Positions 10,864-21,835 of a stretch of 64,000 bases of DNA are shown here, piece by piece; position 1 is the stretch's first letter, and every line of letters starts with the position of its first letter. The notes below the pieces were generated by a model, which was not told where the DNA came from, ran no database searches, and saw only the letters and a program-made list of their open reading frames with translations. Source of the DNA: Craspedostauros australis (Eukaryota; Bacillariophyta; Bacillariophyceae; Mastogloiales; Achnanthaceae). Where the stretch lies: contig JAMXDE010000013.1 of the NCBI GenBank assembly GCA_026770025.1, positions 1,860,001 to 1,924,000 of the forward strand, given 5' to 3'. A program made the position numbers and the translations under genes.

Positions 10864-11336
10864 GTTTATCATTACGCATCCGCTTACGCGGGCCATGCGC
10901 AAGCACGCGGGGACCGCCTGAAGAGGCGATGACAATACTGGGACCCCGCTCTGAGGGTGGACCGCCGTGAGCCGGCACAGCTTGGAATCGTGTTGCATCC
11001 CCTTTGACAATGATGTTCTGGTACATATTGGCCGGTGCCAGAGGGATGTACTCCCACCGTTCGCTTTGGCGTGGTGTGGATGGCAAGACAAGGTGGACGC
11101 ACCGACCGCAGGCCACGCGGAACCCCTACTGAGACACACGCTCCTACTGAGTGAAAGATCGTGTGCCTTGTTGCCACATCCGTGCTTCTCAACGTGGGTC
11201 GAAATACCGACACACACACACCGAAAACTCACAAGACGAAACACGCTCTGTCCCAGTGGAGGTTTCTGTCACAATCCAACACCTTGTTGCTTTTTCCTTT
11301 TCCCTTTTTGCATACAACAACCGTACGACAGCCAAC

Positions 11337-12818
11337 ATGTTGACCAACAGCGACGAGATCCGCAACTACCTTACCAACGTCATGGGTTTCACCAAGGCCG
11401 ACATTGGCGAGGCACTCAGTGCACAGGGACTGAATACCTTTGACGACCTGTCGATGTTCTCCGATGACGACTTGCAAACACTCTGCGATCGTATCCGTAA
11501 GGGCAGCGGTCTCGTAGCCAACCCAGCACAGACATCGGGCAACCGCTCTACTACTCCGGCACAAATCAAGGATCCCGGAGTCACTATCGGATGGGTGCAT
11601 GAACTAAAGCTCCGGAAGCTCCGCTATGTGCGCTTCCATTTCGATCGAATCCAGCGTCCTTTCTCTGCTGCCGAAGCACCGATTGAGCGTCTCAACGCTC
11701 TCTGGTCTCTTTTTGAAGAAGAAGTCCGTGCGAAAGACTCGCCTTCAATAGACTTGCCCGATCCCCTCACTCGTGTGGACAACGTCCGCGAGACGCTCGA
11801 GGATATCGCCAACTATCTCGAAAACATGCTTGGAGCAAGCGACACCCCACTGTCCTACATTATCCGCGAGAATCCTCTCAAGCCTGAAGACAGAATGCCA
11901 GCTGTCAACACTCCGTTTGGCTTCCCATCCCTCAAAGAGGAACTCATCGACAGGGCTGCCCATGTAGGCCTCAAGCATAAGGCCGACAACGCGGCCGTAT
12001 GGCAGGTCATTCGCCATGTGACCCACGGTGGACCGGCATGGAACTGGGTGCAAGGCAATGAGCGGTCCCAAGACGGACGCACTGCATACCTGACACTCCA
12101 AGAACACTACCGCGGTGACTCCTACCAAGTCCAAACCAAGGCAACCGCGACCGGCATCATCAACAACACCTTCTACGATGGCAAGTCACGCAACTTTACA
12201 TTCGAGACGTACACCCAACGCTTGAACTCTGCCTTCGAAGATATGGCTGCATGTGGTGAACCACTCGTCGAGGACGCCAAAGTCCGGCACCTGATGCATG
12301 GCATTCGTGTGCCACACCTCACCACCGCGTGTGATGCCATCATGCTCAACGAAAGCATCCGTACCAGCTTCCCCGCCACCGTGAATGCACTCAGCGAAGT
12401 GATTGGCCGAAAACAGGCATCGACTCCCACGCGTCAAATCTCGTCCATGGGACGTAACAGCAACGGCGGCGGTCGTGGCGGTCATTACCGTGCCAACAAA
12501 CCAGGACGTGGAGGTCAAGGACGGACCAAACAATACAATCCCAACATGGTCATCACTGACCGTCATTATCTCCCTGAGGAATGGGCCGTCATGTCGTCCG
12601 CTCAGAAGGCACGCGCATTGGAGTTACGCGGCGCACGTGACAAGCGCCGCGGTGTGATGTCTGTTGGCCGAGGCAGTCCGGCGAAACGCACTCGTGAGGA
12701 TACGGACGGCCATTACGGGCCCCCTACCCCACCAAATCAGAACGGCAACACTGGTACCAATCAAACCGCTGGCATTGGTTCCATGATGTCTCGCCGCAAC
12801 CAAAATAACCGTTCCTGA
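11337..12818 (+). CDS. Gag polyprotein of the 6.4 kb Copia element
   Basis: 493 codons from ATG 11337. The N-terminal 60 residues form a small acidic helical region (MLTNSDEIRNYLTNVMGF onward). A Copia gag-like helical region follows (about residues 150-370). The C-terminal part is rich in Arg, Gly and Gln (GGGRGGHYRANKPGRGGQG) and looks like an RGG-type nucleic-acid binding tail. Its product would form the particle core. Gag and pol are in different frames, as in several Copia lineages. Confidence 0.75.
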   Translation: MLTNSDEIRNYLTNVMGFTKADIGEALSAQGLNTFDDLSMFSDDDLQTLCDRIRKGSGLVANPAQTSGNRSTTPAQIKDPGVTIGWVHELKLRKLRYVRFHFDRIQRPFSAAEAPIERLNALWSLFEEEVRAKDSPSIDLPDPLTRVDNVRETLEDIANYLENMLGASDTPLSYIIRENPLKPEDRMPAVNTPFGFPSLKEELIDRAAHVGLKHKADNAAVWQVIRHVTHGGPAWNWVQGNERSQDGRTAYLTLQEHYRGDSYQVQTKATATGIINNTFYDGKSRNFTFETYTQRLNSAFEDMAACGEPLVEDAKVRHLMHGIRVPHLTTACDAIMLNESIRTSFPATVNALSEVIGRKQASTPTRQISSMGRNSNGGGRGGHYRANKPGRGGQGRTKQYNPNMVITDRHYLPEEWAVMSSAQKARALELRGARDKRRGVMSVGRGSPAKRTREDTDGHYGPPTPPNQNGNTGTNQTAGIGSMMSRRNQNNRS

Positions 12819-12863
12819 TCGCAGCATGGAGGGAACCAACAGATCACGTCTGTACATCTCTCC

Positions 12864-15800
12864 TTGTCAGCTAACACGCCGCGAGCGGAACTTGACGCAC
12901 ACGCTGACACATGTTGCTTTGGCGACACTGCGTACATTGTGCACACCACGAACCAGACTGTGACAGCAACCCCCTTTCTTGACTCACTCGGGAACATCGA
13001 CAACGTGCCAATCGTCACGGCAGTGATAGCATATGATGATCCTGTAACATACCAAACATTTGTTCTTTTCTTCCCACAATCGATCTACTTTCCTCGTCTT
13101 GAGCACCCGTTATTGTGCCCGAACCAGATGCGAGCTGCTGGTGTTGTTATTAATGATGTTCCATTACTCATGATCAATGAGGATGAACGGAAACCGGAGG
13201 ATCACTCGGTGATCTCCTCCCTTAACAACCTCCATATCCCGCTCCAACTACGTGGCACCATATCGTACTTCCACACAAGAAAACCGACACGACAAGAAGT
13301 CCAATCCGACCATGATTGCATCCATGTCATGATGACACAGGAGTCCACCTGGGACCCAGCACACTGGTCAGCAGGGGACGACGAGGACGCCATCAGAACG
13401 ACCGTCCCCACAACTTCAACATCCATGTCGCCAACCATCCTACGCGACATCAAGGCAGTCAGCGGAACGCAGTCCTCCAATCGAAAGGGGACGATCACGC
13501 CTGAAGCACTGGCACGACGCTGGCGCATCGGTGTTGATGCGGCTACACGGACGTTACAGGCCACGACGCATCTAGCCATGCGCGACTTCCGCAATACAAC
13601 AGGCACACGACGACTCAACCCGTATGCCATGCAACTGCGCTATCGTCGCTTGAACACACAAGTGTATGCCGATACAATGCATGCGAAAACGAAATCCATC
13701 CGTGGCAACAAATATGCAATGATATATTGCACACCATTCCACTGGGTTCGTGTGTATCCCGTGACAGAACGCAAGAACGCACACCTCACCCTTGATGAGA
13801 TGTTTCGCGATCACGGCATTCCCCACACAATCATACCTGACAACGCAAAGGAGCTCGTGGCTGGCGAGTTCCGACGCAAACTGCACAAGGCGCAAGTGTC
13901 TATCCGTCCGATCGAGGCGTACATACACAACCAAAACCGTGCAGAGGCGACTATCCGCGAACTGCGTCGCCACTATCGCCGCTTGATGACTTCCACTAAC
14001 ACGCCCGAATATCTGTGGGATTACTGCTTTGAATACTGCGCGGAGATCCGAAGTCACACAGCGCTATCTGTATACGATCTGCATGGTGAAACACCCGCCA
14101 CCATCCTGTCAGGCAATACAGCCGACATCTCACATATTGCCGAATTTGCATGGTTTGACTTCGTCTGGTATATCAACATACAGGATGCCTCCATGAACGT
14201 GAAGCAGCTCGGACGCTATCTGGGGCCAAGCCGTTCTGTCGGCGAGGCCATGTGCTCGTACATACTCACCGCCAATGGCGTCGTTGTTTCCAAGTCCTCT
14301 GTCTTGCCTCTTTCACATGATGATACGAACGACGACGTGCTCAAACAAAAGCAAACCGATTTCATGACCAAACTGAGCACCAAATGGAACAAACGCATGG
14401 AAGGCATGGTGCCAGATGACGACGGCGACGAAGTCGATGACACCGCCGCCGATATCGCCTACCTACAGAACACAGAGCCATTGGAACCCATCGTCGAACC
14501 CGAAGACGTCGCCAGCGAAGTGTACGACCGGTACATAACAGCGAAGGTCGTCCTGCCGACAGGGGACGAGATGCGATTCGGCACTGTGAAACGGAGGAAA
14601 CGAGACGCAGATGGCAACCTCATCGGCCATTCGCATCACAACCCGATGCTCGACACATCACGCTATGAGGTCGAATTCCTCGACGGGCACCAAGAGGCAT
14701 TCAGTGCCAACCAGATCGCAGAAAACATCTACGCTCGTGTCGACGACGATGGATATGAGACCGTCCTCATGGACGAGATCATCGATCACAAACGCTTACC
14801 CTCTGTCTCTTTTGCTTCTCACAAAACGAAATCCACGAAAGGATGGAAACTATGTATACGCTGGAAGGACGGATCAACCTCATGGATACACTTACGCAAC
14901 GCGAAGGAGGCCGACCCCGTCCGTGTGGCTGAATACGCAGAGGCCAATCTGCTTGTGAATGAACCAGCCTTCAAGTGGTGGGTGCCGCACACCCTCCGCA
15001 AGCGACAGCGCATCATCATGGCAACCAAACGGAGACAAGTGCGCAAACAAGAGATGTTCGGTGTTGCGCTACCGACCTCCGTGCGACATGCGCTTGCCAT
15101 CGATGCGGAATCGGGCACTGATATGTGGCGCAAAGCGATCGAAAAGGAGATGAAAGCCGTACGCCCTGCCTTCGATATCAAAGAGACCGACACTCCCAAT
15201 CCCGTTGGACATCAATACATGGAGTGTCACATGATCTTCGCAGTGAAGGTCGACCTCACACGAAAAGCGCGATTGGTGGCTGGTGGCCACATGACAGAGG
15301 CACCGGCGGCCATCACCTATGCGAGTGTGGTGTCACGCGAGAGCGTGCGCATCGCATTCATGCTTGCCGCACTCAATGACTGCGACATACTGGCCGCCGA
15401 CGTCCAAAACGCATACCTGAATGCACCGTGCAGAGAGCGCATATACACGCGATGCGAACCCGAGTTCGGGTCCGACCAAGGCAAGATTGCCGTCATCTGT
15501 CGGGCCTTGTACGGCCTGAAATCCAGCGGAGCCGCTTGGCGCGCGCATCTGGCTGAGACACTGCGCGATTCGATGGGATACACATCCTGCCGCGCAGACA
15601 GCGACGTCTGGATGAAACCAGCTGTGGCGAGCGATGGGTCAGAGTATGATGAATACGTGCTTGTGTATACAGACGACATCCTTGCGGTGTCCAAACAACC
15701 CCAGCGCATCCTAGATGCAATCGGCTCACACTTCTTCCTCAAACCGAGTTCCATCGGCCCTCCTACTACTTACCTTGGCTCCACTATCGCACCATACCAC

Positions 15801-16745
15801 ATTGACTCTGATGCAACCCGTCCCAAATGGAGCATGGGATCACGAGCATACATACGAGCCGCCATCAAGATCGTAACAAAATGGCTCACAGACCGACAGG
15901 GGCGCCTCAAGACAAAGGCACCCAGTGTGATACCGAACAACTACCGACCTGAATTGGATGCAACACCGTTGTGCGATGCAGAAGAGACTCAATTCTACCA
16001 GCAACTGATCGGCATCCTGCGATGGACCGTTGAGCTGGGTCGCATTGACATCTGCTGTGAAACATCCATGATGTCATCGTATTGTGCTGCGCCACGTACA
16101 GGTCACCTGCGAACGCTCTTCCACATGTTTGCCTATCTGAACTCACACGATCGTTCTCGTCTTGTCTTTGATGATGCATACGTTGACAAACCTGCTGTGA
16201 TACAACCGGAGTGGGGCGACTTCTATGCCGACGCCCACGAACAGATACCGAACGACATGCCACCACCACGCGGAAAGGAGGTCCAGATGACTTGCTTCGT
16301 TGATGCTGACCATGCTGGCGACCGGGTGACGCGACGGTCGCGCACTGGAGTCCTACTGTACCTGAACTCATCGCCCATCCTATGGCACAGCAAGAAACAA
16401 AACAGCATCGAAACGTCCACGTTCGGCAGCGAGTTCACCGCGCTCAAGGTGGCGACGGAGATCGTCATCGGCATGCGCTACAAGCTGCGTATGATGGGCG
16501 TCCCTATGGACGGCCCGACAGACATGCGCGTCGACAACCAGAGCGTCGTGTACAACGCCTCGCTCCCCGCATCACAACTACGAAAGAAAGCCAACGCCAT
16601 CGCATACCACTTTGTCCGAGAAAGCATCGCGGCGGGTGTGATGACCGTCTCATACGAACCATCAGAAACCAACCTCGCCGATATGCTCACCAAACCACAG
16701 TCAGGGCCAAGACGAACCACTCAAGCACAATGTGTTTTTTTCTAA
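12864..16745 (+). CDS. Pol polyprotein of the 6.4 kb Copia element
   Basis: Frame open from about 12,860, roughly 1290 codons. Parts in order: a protease region opening with LDAHADTCCFG, the HADT variant of the aspartic protease motif that I recall from other Copia-like elements; integrase core with acidic residues in VYADTMHAK, IIPDNAKEL and NRAEATIREL; reverse transcriptase with the VAGGH region near 15,285 and YTDDILAVS near 15,665; RNase H with FVDADHAGD near 16,300 and the LADMLTKP tail. PR-IN-RT-RH order defines Copia. Confidence 0.85.
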   Translation: MSANTPRAELDAHADTCCFGDTAYIVHTTNQTVTATPFLDSLGNIDNVPIVTAVIAYDDPVTYQTFVLFFPQSIYFPRLEHPLLCPNQMRAAGVVINDVPLLMINEDERKPEDHSVISSLNNLHIPLQLRGTISYFHTRKPTRQEVQSDHDCIHVMMTQESTWDPAHWSAGDDEDAIRTTVPTTSTSMSPTILRDIKAVSGTQSSNRKGTITPEALARRWRIGVDAATRTLQATTHLAMRDFRNTTGTRRLNPYAMQLRYRRLNTQVYADTMHAKTKSIRGNKYAMIYCTPFHWVRVYPVTERKNAHLTLDEMFRDHGIPHTIIPDNAKELVAGEFRRKLHKAQVSIRPIEAYIHNQNRAEATIRELRRHYRRLMTSTNTPEYLWDYCFEYCAEIRSHTALSVYDLHGETPATILSGNTADISHIAEFAWFDFVWYINIQDASMNVKQLGRYLGPSRSVGEAMCSYILTANGVVVSKSSVLPLSHDDTNDDVLKQKQTDFMTKLSTKWNKRMEGMVPDDDGDEVDDTAADIAYLQNTEPLEPIVEPEDVASEVYDRYITAKVVLPTGDEMRFGTVKRRKRDADGNLIGHSHHNPMLDTSRYEVEFLDGHQEAFSANQIAENIYARVDDDGYETVLMDEIIDHKRLPSVSFASHKTKSTKGWKLCIRWKDGSTSWIHLRNAKEADPVRVAEYAEANLLVNEPAFKWWVPHTLRKRQRIIMATKRRQVRKQEMFGVALPTSVRHALAIDAESGTDMWRKAIEKEMKAVRPAFDIKETDTPNPVGHQYMECHMIFAVKVDLTRKARLVAGGHMTEAPAAITYASVVSRESVRIAFMLAALNDCDILAADVQNAYLNAPCRERIYTRCEPEFGSDQGKIAVICRALYGLKSSGAAWRAHLAETLRDSMGYTSCRADSDVWMKPAVASDGSEYDEYVLVYTDDILAVSKQPQRILDAIGSHFFLKPSSIGPPTTYLGSTIAPYHIDSDATRPKWSMGSRAYIRAAIKIVTKWLTDRQGRLKTKAPSVIPNNYRPELDATPLCDAEETQFYQQLIGILRWTVELGRIDICCETSMMSSYCAAPRTGHLRTLFHMFAYLNSHDRSRLVFDDAYVDKPAVIQPEWGDFYADAHEQIPNDMPPPRGKEVQMTCFVDADHAGDRVTRRSRTGVLLYLNSSPILWHSKKQNSIETSTFGSEFTALKVATEIVIGMRYKLRMMGVPMDGPTDMRVDNQSVVYNASLPASQLRKKANAIAYHFVRESIAAGVMTVSYEPSETNLADMLTKPQSGPRRTTQAQCVFF

Positions 16746-16916
16746 CAGACAGACTGCGCGACAGTACCCAAGGATGGTCGGCCACGGAGTCAATCCGTGG
16801 TGGATGGGATGAGCGCCCTGTGGTGCCCACGCATGGGGCATGCAGCAGGTACATACCATGTGAAGCGAAAATGTGACGATCCGACAGTCAGCAGAGCCAC
16901 AGCGAATCGAGGGGAC

Positions 16917-17090
16917 CAAACAGGGATACGTGTGAAACGGTTAAAACGGGGTTAACGTGCGAACACGGGCATCGCCCAACAACAGGAGAACAGTGTACTC
17001 TCTGACAATCCTACACGACCCTATAACCCTTATAATCTGAATCCTTTGGGTTTGCAACCCTCAATGACAATGCATGTGTGTGTTAACTTG
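16917..17090 (+). repeat. 3' LTR of the 6.4 kb Copia element
   Basis: Matches 10690-10863 base for base as read. Preceded by a purine-rich tract and followed by the GAAT target duplication. Confidence 0.9.
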
Positions 17091-17504
17091 GAATTACAGT
17101 TCGTCCGTTATCCAACATACATACAGTGTCCGTTATGTTGAAACACAAGTATACCATCGTTCGTTGAATGTTCTACAGGACAATTCAACCCGCCATGACT
17201 CGACACAACAAACATCAAAGCACGACTCAGACGCGAGGTTTTGGCGACTGAGATGTTTTTTGGCGAAACAACACGTCACATGCATCATTTTTGTGGCAAC
17301 ACCAACACCACCACAACACAACACGAAACGCACATCACAAGAAGAAGACATCATCGACATCATCGACATCATCGACATTCACACCCTCATTCTGCGCGCC
17401 CAGATTCGGATCGCATCTCTCTCCTCACGACGACCCTGCGTTGCACGACCAGAGTCGAGCGTTGCGTCGCGTCGTGTCGTGATCGAGTGCATGGCATCGG
17501 CGCG
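17091..17504. promoter_or_regulatory. Upstream region of the third alpha-kinase
   Basis: 414 bp between the Copia 3' LTR and the kinase start. CA-rich sequence with four tandem 9-bp CATCGACAT units (about 17351-17380) resembles a 5' UTR. The retrotransposon therefore lies where the gene's promoter is expected and may drive or disturb it; that is inference. Confidence 0.4.
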
Positions 17505-18287
17505 ATGTTGTGTTGCTACGAGGGCTTCTGCTCGTCGTCGCCTGCTGCGTCGACGCTGACACGCACGTCGCGTCACAACAATTCGAATCATGCAACGTTG
17601 GACACGAGCGAGATCTTCGATGAGGGCGCCTTCCGCTTCGTCTACCAGGGCGTCTACGATTCCGGCGCGCGCAAGGGAGAGAGGTGCGTCGCAAAGCAAT
17701 TCAAGCAAGGCAGCGTCTACGAGACGCATTACTTCGACGCCGATATCAAGACGGTGGACATGGCCATGATGATCATCGAGGAATGGAACCGCGGTGATTA
17801 CATCAACAAGATGGTCGTCGTCAATGCGCCCGAGATCTGGGCGCTGCAGCGCGGTCCCATGGCCGGTGCGAAGCTGCTCGTGGAGCCGTACATCCAGAAC
17901 TACGAGAAGCTCAATTCCAACAGCGGCTGGAACGAGAGCGGATTCTCGTGGGCGCGTGCCATGCAGGCGCTGTCTCATTTCTCCTACCACATCACCGACG
18001 GCGCATGCCTGCTGTGCGATCTGCAAGGTGGCTTCTACAAGAACGGCATCGTCCTGACGGATCCAGCCATCATATCATCGAACGAGGATGGCACGTACGG
18101 ACCGACCGATCTGGGTCCCACCGGCATCAGCTCCTTCTTCTCGCGGCATCGCTGCAACGAGTACTGCAGCAAGGACTGGATCGTGCCGCGCGATCGCAAT
18201 CGGTATCATCACAGAAACAAGGGCACCAGCATGATCCATGTCTCCACGCAGTACGATCGCAACGCAATGAGCCCGCGGCATGCTTGA
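17505..18287 (+). CDS. Stand-alone alpha-kinase, divergent third paralog
   Basis: 260 residues from ATG 17505. An in-frame ATG at 17253 would add 84 residues of His/Arg/Thr-rich, UTR-like sequence, so the later start is preferred, with some doubt. From SEIFDEGAFRFVY on, it aligns end to end with the kinases at 4792 and 27706 and keeps the landmarks: CVAKQFK lysine, LLVEPY glutamate, CDLQGG, LTDP, GPTDLGPTGISSFF and HRCNEYC. Differences are spread over the whole domain, unlike the near-identical A/B pair, so it split earlier. Codons lean more to G/C at third positions than in copies A and B. It lies outside the duplicated cassettes, next to the Copia insertion. Probably an active cytosolic Ser/Thr kinase; substrate unknown. 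Confidence 0.85.
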   Translation: MLCCYEGFCSSSPAASTLTRTSRHNNSNHATLDTSEIFDEGAFRFVYQGVYDSGARKGERCVAKQFKQGSVYETHYFDADIKTVDMAMMIIEEWNRGDYINKMVVVNAPEIWALQRGPMAGAKLLVEPYIQNYEKLNSNSGWNESGFSWARAMQALSHFSYHITDGACLLCDLQGGFYKNGIVLTDPAIISSNEDGTYGPTDLGPTGISSFFSRHRCNEYCSKDWIVPRDRNRYHHRNKGTSMIHVSTQYDRNAMSPRHA

Positions 18288-21200
18288 AGCATTGTCATGA
18301 TGAAAGAGTTGCGTTGAAACAAGAAGGACAGCATGACACGTACCGATGCATGGCCATGGCCCACGTGTGTTGCAGATGTGCTGCTGCACTGTCAAGTGCG
18401 CACGCTATTGTCATGAGTTGTGTAATATAATATTATAATAGAATGGGTGGCCGCAGTTTGTGATCCACCATTGGCGACAGGCACTCAAGCCGTGTTCTCT
18501 GTTGAGACAGCTATCCCTTTGTGATGAAGATGGCAGCATCGTTGCAAATCCTGCCATGCCATGGCTGGCGATGATGTGATCGCCGCAACAAGAGGGATCA
18601 CCCAAACAACGGCGCACCAAGAGAAAAGTGGTCATCACCACCGCCGCCACCATGAAAGAAGAGGGAGATGACACAAGGGATCGCCACAGATCGGGAAACA
18701 AATTTAACCGCATTGCGTACAGACACCGTTGTCGTATTCAACAACGCAAGCTCACAGAGGGTTCGCAGAAGCGGACAAAATGATGCATGTCTCAGAACAT
18801 CGTCTCGTGATTGACATGGGTTGCATGTGTTGGTTGCGCCCTTCGTTTGAGACGCAGATGGTTGTGTCAACAACGTCGCTTCCAACGCAACGATCGGAAG
18901 AGCTTCATTGCCGATGACAATAAATAGCGGCATAGCGGATGAGCGTGCTGCTCTGCTGCAGCAGAAACACGCCAGCCCCATGCCGCACCGAAATCCTTTC
19001 CGGACGGAGGAGTAATAGTTGGCCTTCATTGGAGCGTGATGTCAAGGCGGAGCATGGCGCATACTATACGAGAGAAGTACACACGTCTCAATGAGCTGCG
19101 CATGTCGCCTGAATGCGACGCATCGTAACTCGCAAGCGACGGATATGTTATAGTACCATACGCTGCCTTTCGATGCCATGGCGCCTCCCGCAGGTCGCTT
19201 GCGCAATGCCAATGTACAGATGAAGCATAATAGAAACGAAGAGACGAGATCTTCCGATTATCTCTCGATTCCCACCCATGCATGGTGTTCCGTGTCATTC
19301 GATCAGCCAACCTGATGAGGGAGGATGCGATGAGAGCATCGATCCTGCAAACTCGTAGAGTCGAGGAGGGCTGAACTGTCCCATCGTCATCGCAGCCTTG
19401 GCGAACAAGCTTCCGGAAGGCATGGCGCTCTCAGTCGTGGGTGGTGGTGACCTCCCATGTGCCATGGGGCTTGTTTGTTTGCGTGTCTGTGTAGGCTTGT
19501 ATGGAGAGTATGATATGATACTCGACTTGTACCATCGGTCGATGCCCCCCGTTGTGCATCGGTACATGGATGCGCATGACATGATCATCACATGAATGTG
19601 AATACTCGCGGCTCGCAATTTTCCAAGAGAGACGATGGGGTGAGACGGCGATCTCGTCATGGGGGCGTACAAGAGGGAGGGTACGGAATGCGCCCTTCGA
19701 GCTTTTTCATGTCGTTTGGAAGGATGGTGAAGACGGCGACGATGACGATGGTGTGTGACGGAGCAGTTCGAAGCCACTCTCCTCTCAGGCACACGAGCAC
19801 GGGTCGTCAAAACGACCATGGCGCACTCAGACGCCATCGTTTTTCATCGTCATCGTTCATTCAATGCGCGTCGCCATCGTTCATACGCACGGTAGCTGCT
19901 GCTCAGCGATCGTCAGCCATCACCCATCCATCCAAACTACACGAACACTGCTGATCACAAGCTCGCGTTGAAACACAGCGGAACAGTTCGGCTCCAACCC
20001 ACAGCAACCATCGCCAACACGACCTTTCTCTCCACCAGCGACCGCTTTACACCACATGAAGCGAGGGCGAGACAGGAGCAACGACAGCAACGGCGATGGT
20101 GACAGATCTCTTTTGCTGACCATGTCTTGTTGTCGCGCAACCATCGCTTTCTGCTTCGCTGTAACCGTTGCACTCGCCATAATTGTGCGCGGCGGCAGCA
20201 TCTTCTTTGAGGTTCAATGCATTCTCGTCATGATGGTGGAATGGCCTCATTCTCCATGTGTATGCTTGCCTACCATTCCCACGCACTCTTCAAAGACCCC
20301 CGAAACAGGTGAAAGAACATGGGAAGCAAGATTGAGAGTTGTTGTTAGCCCGTGCTGACCAACCATGAAGTACAGTGAGAAAGCAATCCAATTGCTCCTG
20401 ATCGGCGTTTGCGCGTCTGGACCAGACGCGCCTTTGTTTCCGTTATTGGCATCTTCTGCTTCACTGTGGGTGCCGCAATTTGAACCATATGTATCGACAA
20501 GACAATACACCAACGAGATTGCATCAACCGGACTGGACATCGCCCAAATGCTGGCTGGCGTCACCGCATCTGCGCGCAGAGCAGTTGCTGTGCGGATCTG
20601 TGCCGACAAAAATGCTGTTTGGTCGATAGTCACAATTTTGGCGTTGGAACGACACGTGCAATTTCCGTTATTGGATTCAGCAGGCCGACTGATCTTCCGA
20701 TGGTCCCTATTTGGGTTTTGTCACACATGCTCAAAGGTGTCTGTTGTGACCAAATTCAGTCGTTGTTGGAATTCTTTGTGGTAACTTCTCGCTGAATTGT
20801 TAGGCCACAAAGTCTTCTCTGGTTGTTGTGGCGAGGTGACGAAAGGTGTTGTTGTTGGGCGTCCACACCTGCAGAGCACAACCACCAACCACCGCGGAAT
20901 TACCTACTCTCTGCGTACCTCCGAAGCGTTGTTGTCCCATCATCAATTTTCGTTCTCACAAATCGCAAGGCCGCTCCAGCTCAAACGCAGACGCAATCGA
21001 TCACTCCCATTCCGCGACAGCAAGCAGCACGAACAGCACGAACATCACGGTGAGTCACACCGCGCTGCGCCAGGCATAGTTGCCACACACGCACTAGCAC
21101 ATCACCATGCATACACAATGATACTGTATGTCGGACGATTGGTTTCATGTGATTGGATGCGGCGAATTCTATGGTGCGGCTTGTGCACTGGAACTGTGGC

Positions 21201-21835
21201 AGCGATGCGATCATGGACTGCAGGCAATACAACAAGCCAAAGGGCCCATGGGCCTTCGGCATGGATCCGATCCAGAGCAACGCAATGCATGGACACAACG
21301 CCAAGCACGTGGTCCATTCCATGTGTTGCCTTGGTATCTTCATCAAACAGAACGCGAAGACCGGGTGAAGGACGGCGCAACGCGAAAAACATGCAGAGGG
21401 TGGTGCCAGGATGAATAGGAAATAGTCATTCTCCTGCGGTCCTCGCCTCCGCTGGTCCACTGCGTTTTTTGTGTGCAAGCCGTTCACGGCAGCTCCTTCA
21501 CTCATCGCGAGACGAGATCCAGAGCGATGGATGGTGTGCGATGCATCTGCGATACATCCGCGATACGCGATCTCCCGCAATACCAATCAAGTGGAGAACA
21601 CCGGAGCAAACCTGGCATTTCGTCTCACATTTCTCTTCTTTTCCACACCTTTTCCTGCCATTCCGCCGCTATACCTTTGTCTACTGGCGTCTTCGGTCTA
21701 CTCACTCGTGCGGCACGCATGGTACCGTGCACCTCTCCACAATGCAGACGCTTCAATATCTAATATCAGCCCCCTGCCCTCCCTCCACGTTAATCTATCA
21801 ATACTCAACTCAGATACCACGCACACACATCAACC
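18288..21835. other. 3.5 kb spacer with no recognisable gene
   Basis: Lies between the third alpha-kinase and the complete Cys-repeat gene. It holds an AT-rich patch near 18425-18440 and many short ORFs on both strands with skewed composition. On the minus strand, about 20247-20690 is open with balanced composition (around VTIDQTAFLSAQIRTATALR), but I find no domain, start or splice sites that convince me. The last few hundred bases, ending in a pyrimidine-rich stretch and CATCAACC before ATG 21836, are probably the promoter and 5' UTR of the next gene. Confidence 0.5.
20056..20358 (+). CDS. Doubtful small ORF with one hydrophobic segment
   Basis: 100 codons from ATG 20056. A charged N-terminus (about 18 residues) is followed by a hydrophobic stretch (ATIAFCFAVTVALAIIVRG, about residues 30-48) that could be a signal anchor. 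The remainder is unremarkable. The frame is short, unsupported by any known family, and has no second copy in the window to compare, so it may be chance. Confidence 0.15.
   Translation: MKRGRDRSNDSNGDGDRSLLLTMSCCRATIAFCFAVTVALAIIVRGGSIFFEVQCILVMMVEWPHSPCVCLPTIPTHSSKTPETGERTWEARLRVVVSPC

Larger units (their letters stand above)
10690..17090 (+). mobile_element. Ty1/Copia retrotransposon with short identical LTRs; looks whole
   Basis: 6401 bp. Terminal repeats of 174 bp (10690-10863 and 16917-17090) read identical, and a 4-bp direct repeat GAAT flanks the element (10686-10689 and 17091-17094). Between them are a leader of about 470 bp, a gag ORF and a pol ORF with protease, integrase, reverse transcriptase and RNase H in Copia order. 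A purine run (GAGGGGA) sits just before the 3' LTR. Identical LTRs mean a very recent insertion. LTR ends are CAA...TTG rather than the usual TG...CA. It landed in the unduplicated spacer, about 415 bp upstream of the third alpha-kinase start. Confidence 0.93.

Noticed and set aside
20247-20690. Minus-strand open frame with balanced composition
   Set aside because: No recognisable domain, no good start or splice sites, and the plus strand is open across the same stretch. It stays an unsupported ORF.
20981-21586. 201-codon minus-strand ORF upstream of the complete Cys-repeat gene
   Set aside because: Composition is Cys/Arg/His-skewed and without a family match; the region is better explained as promoter and 5' UTR of the gene starting at 21836.
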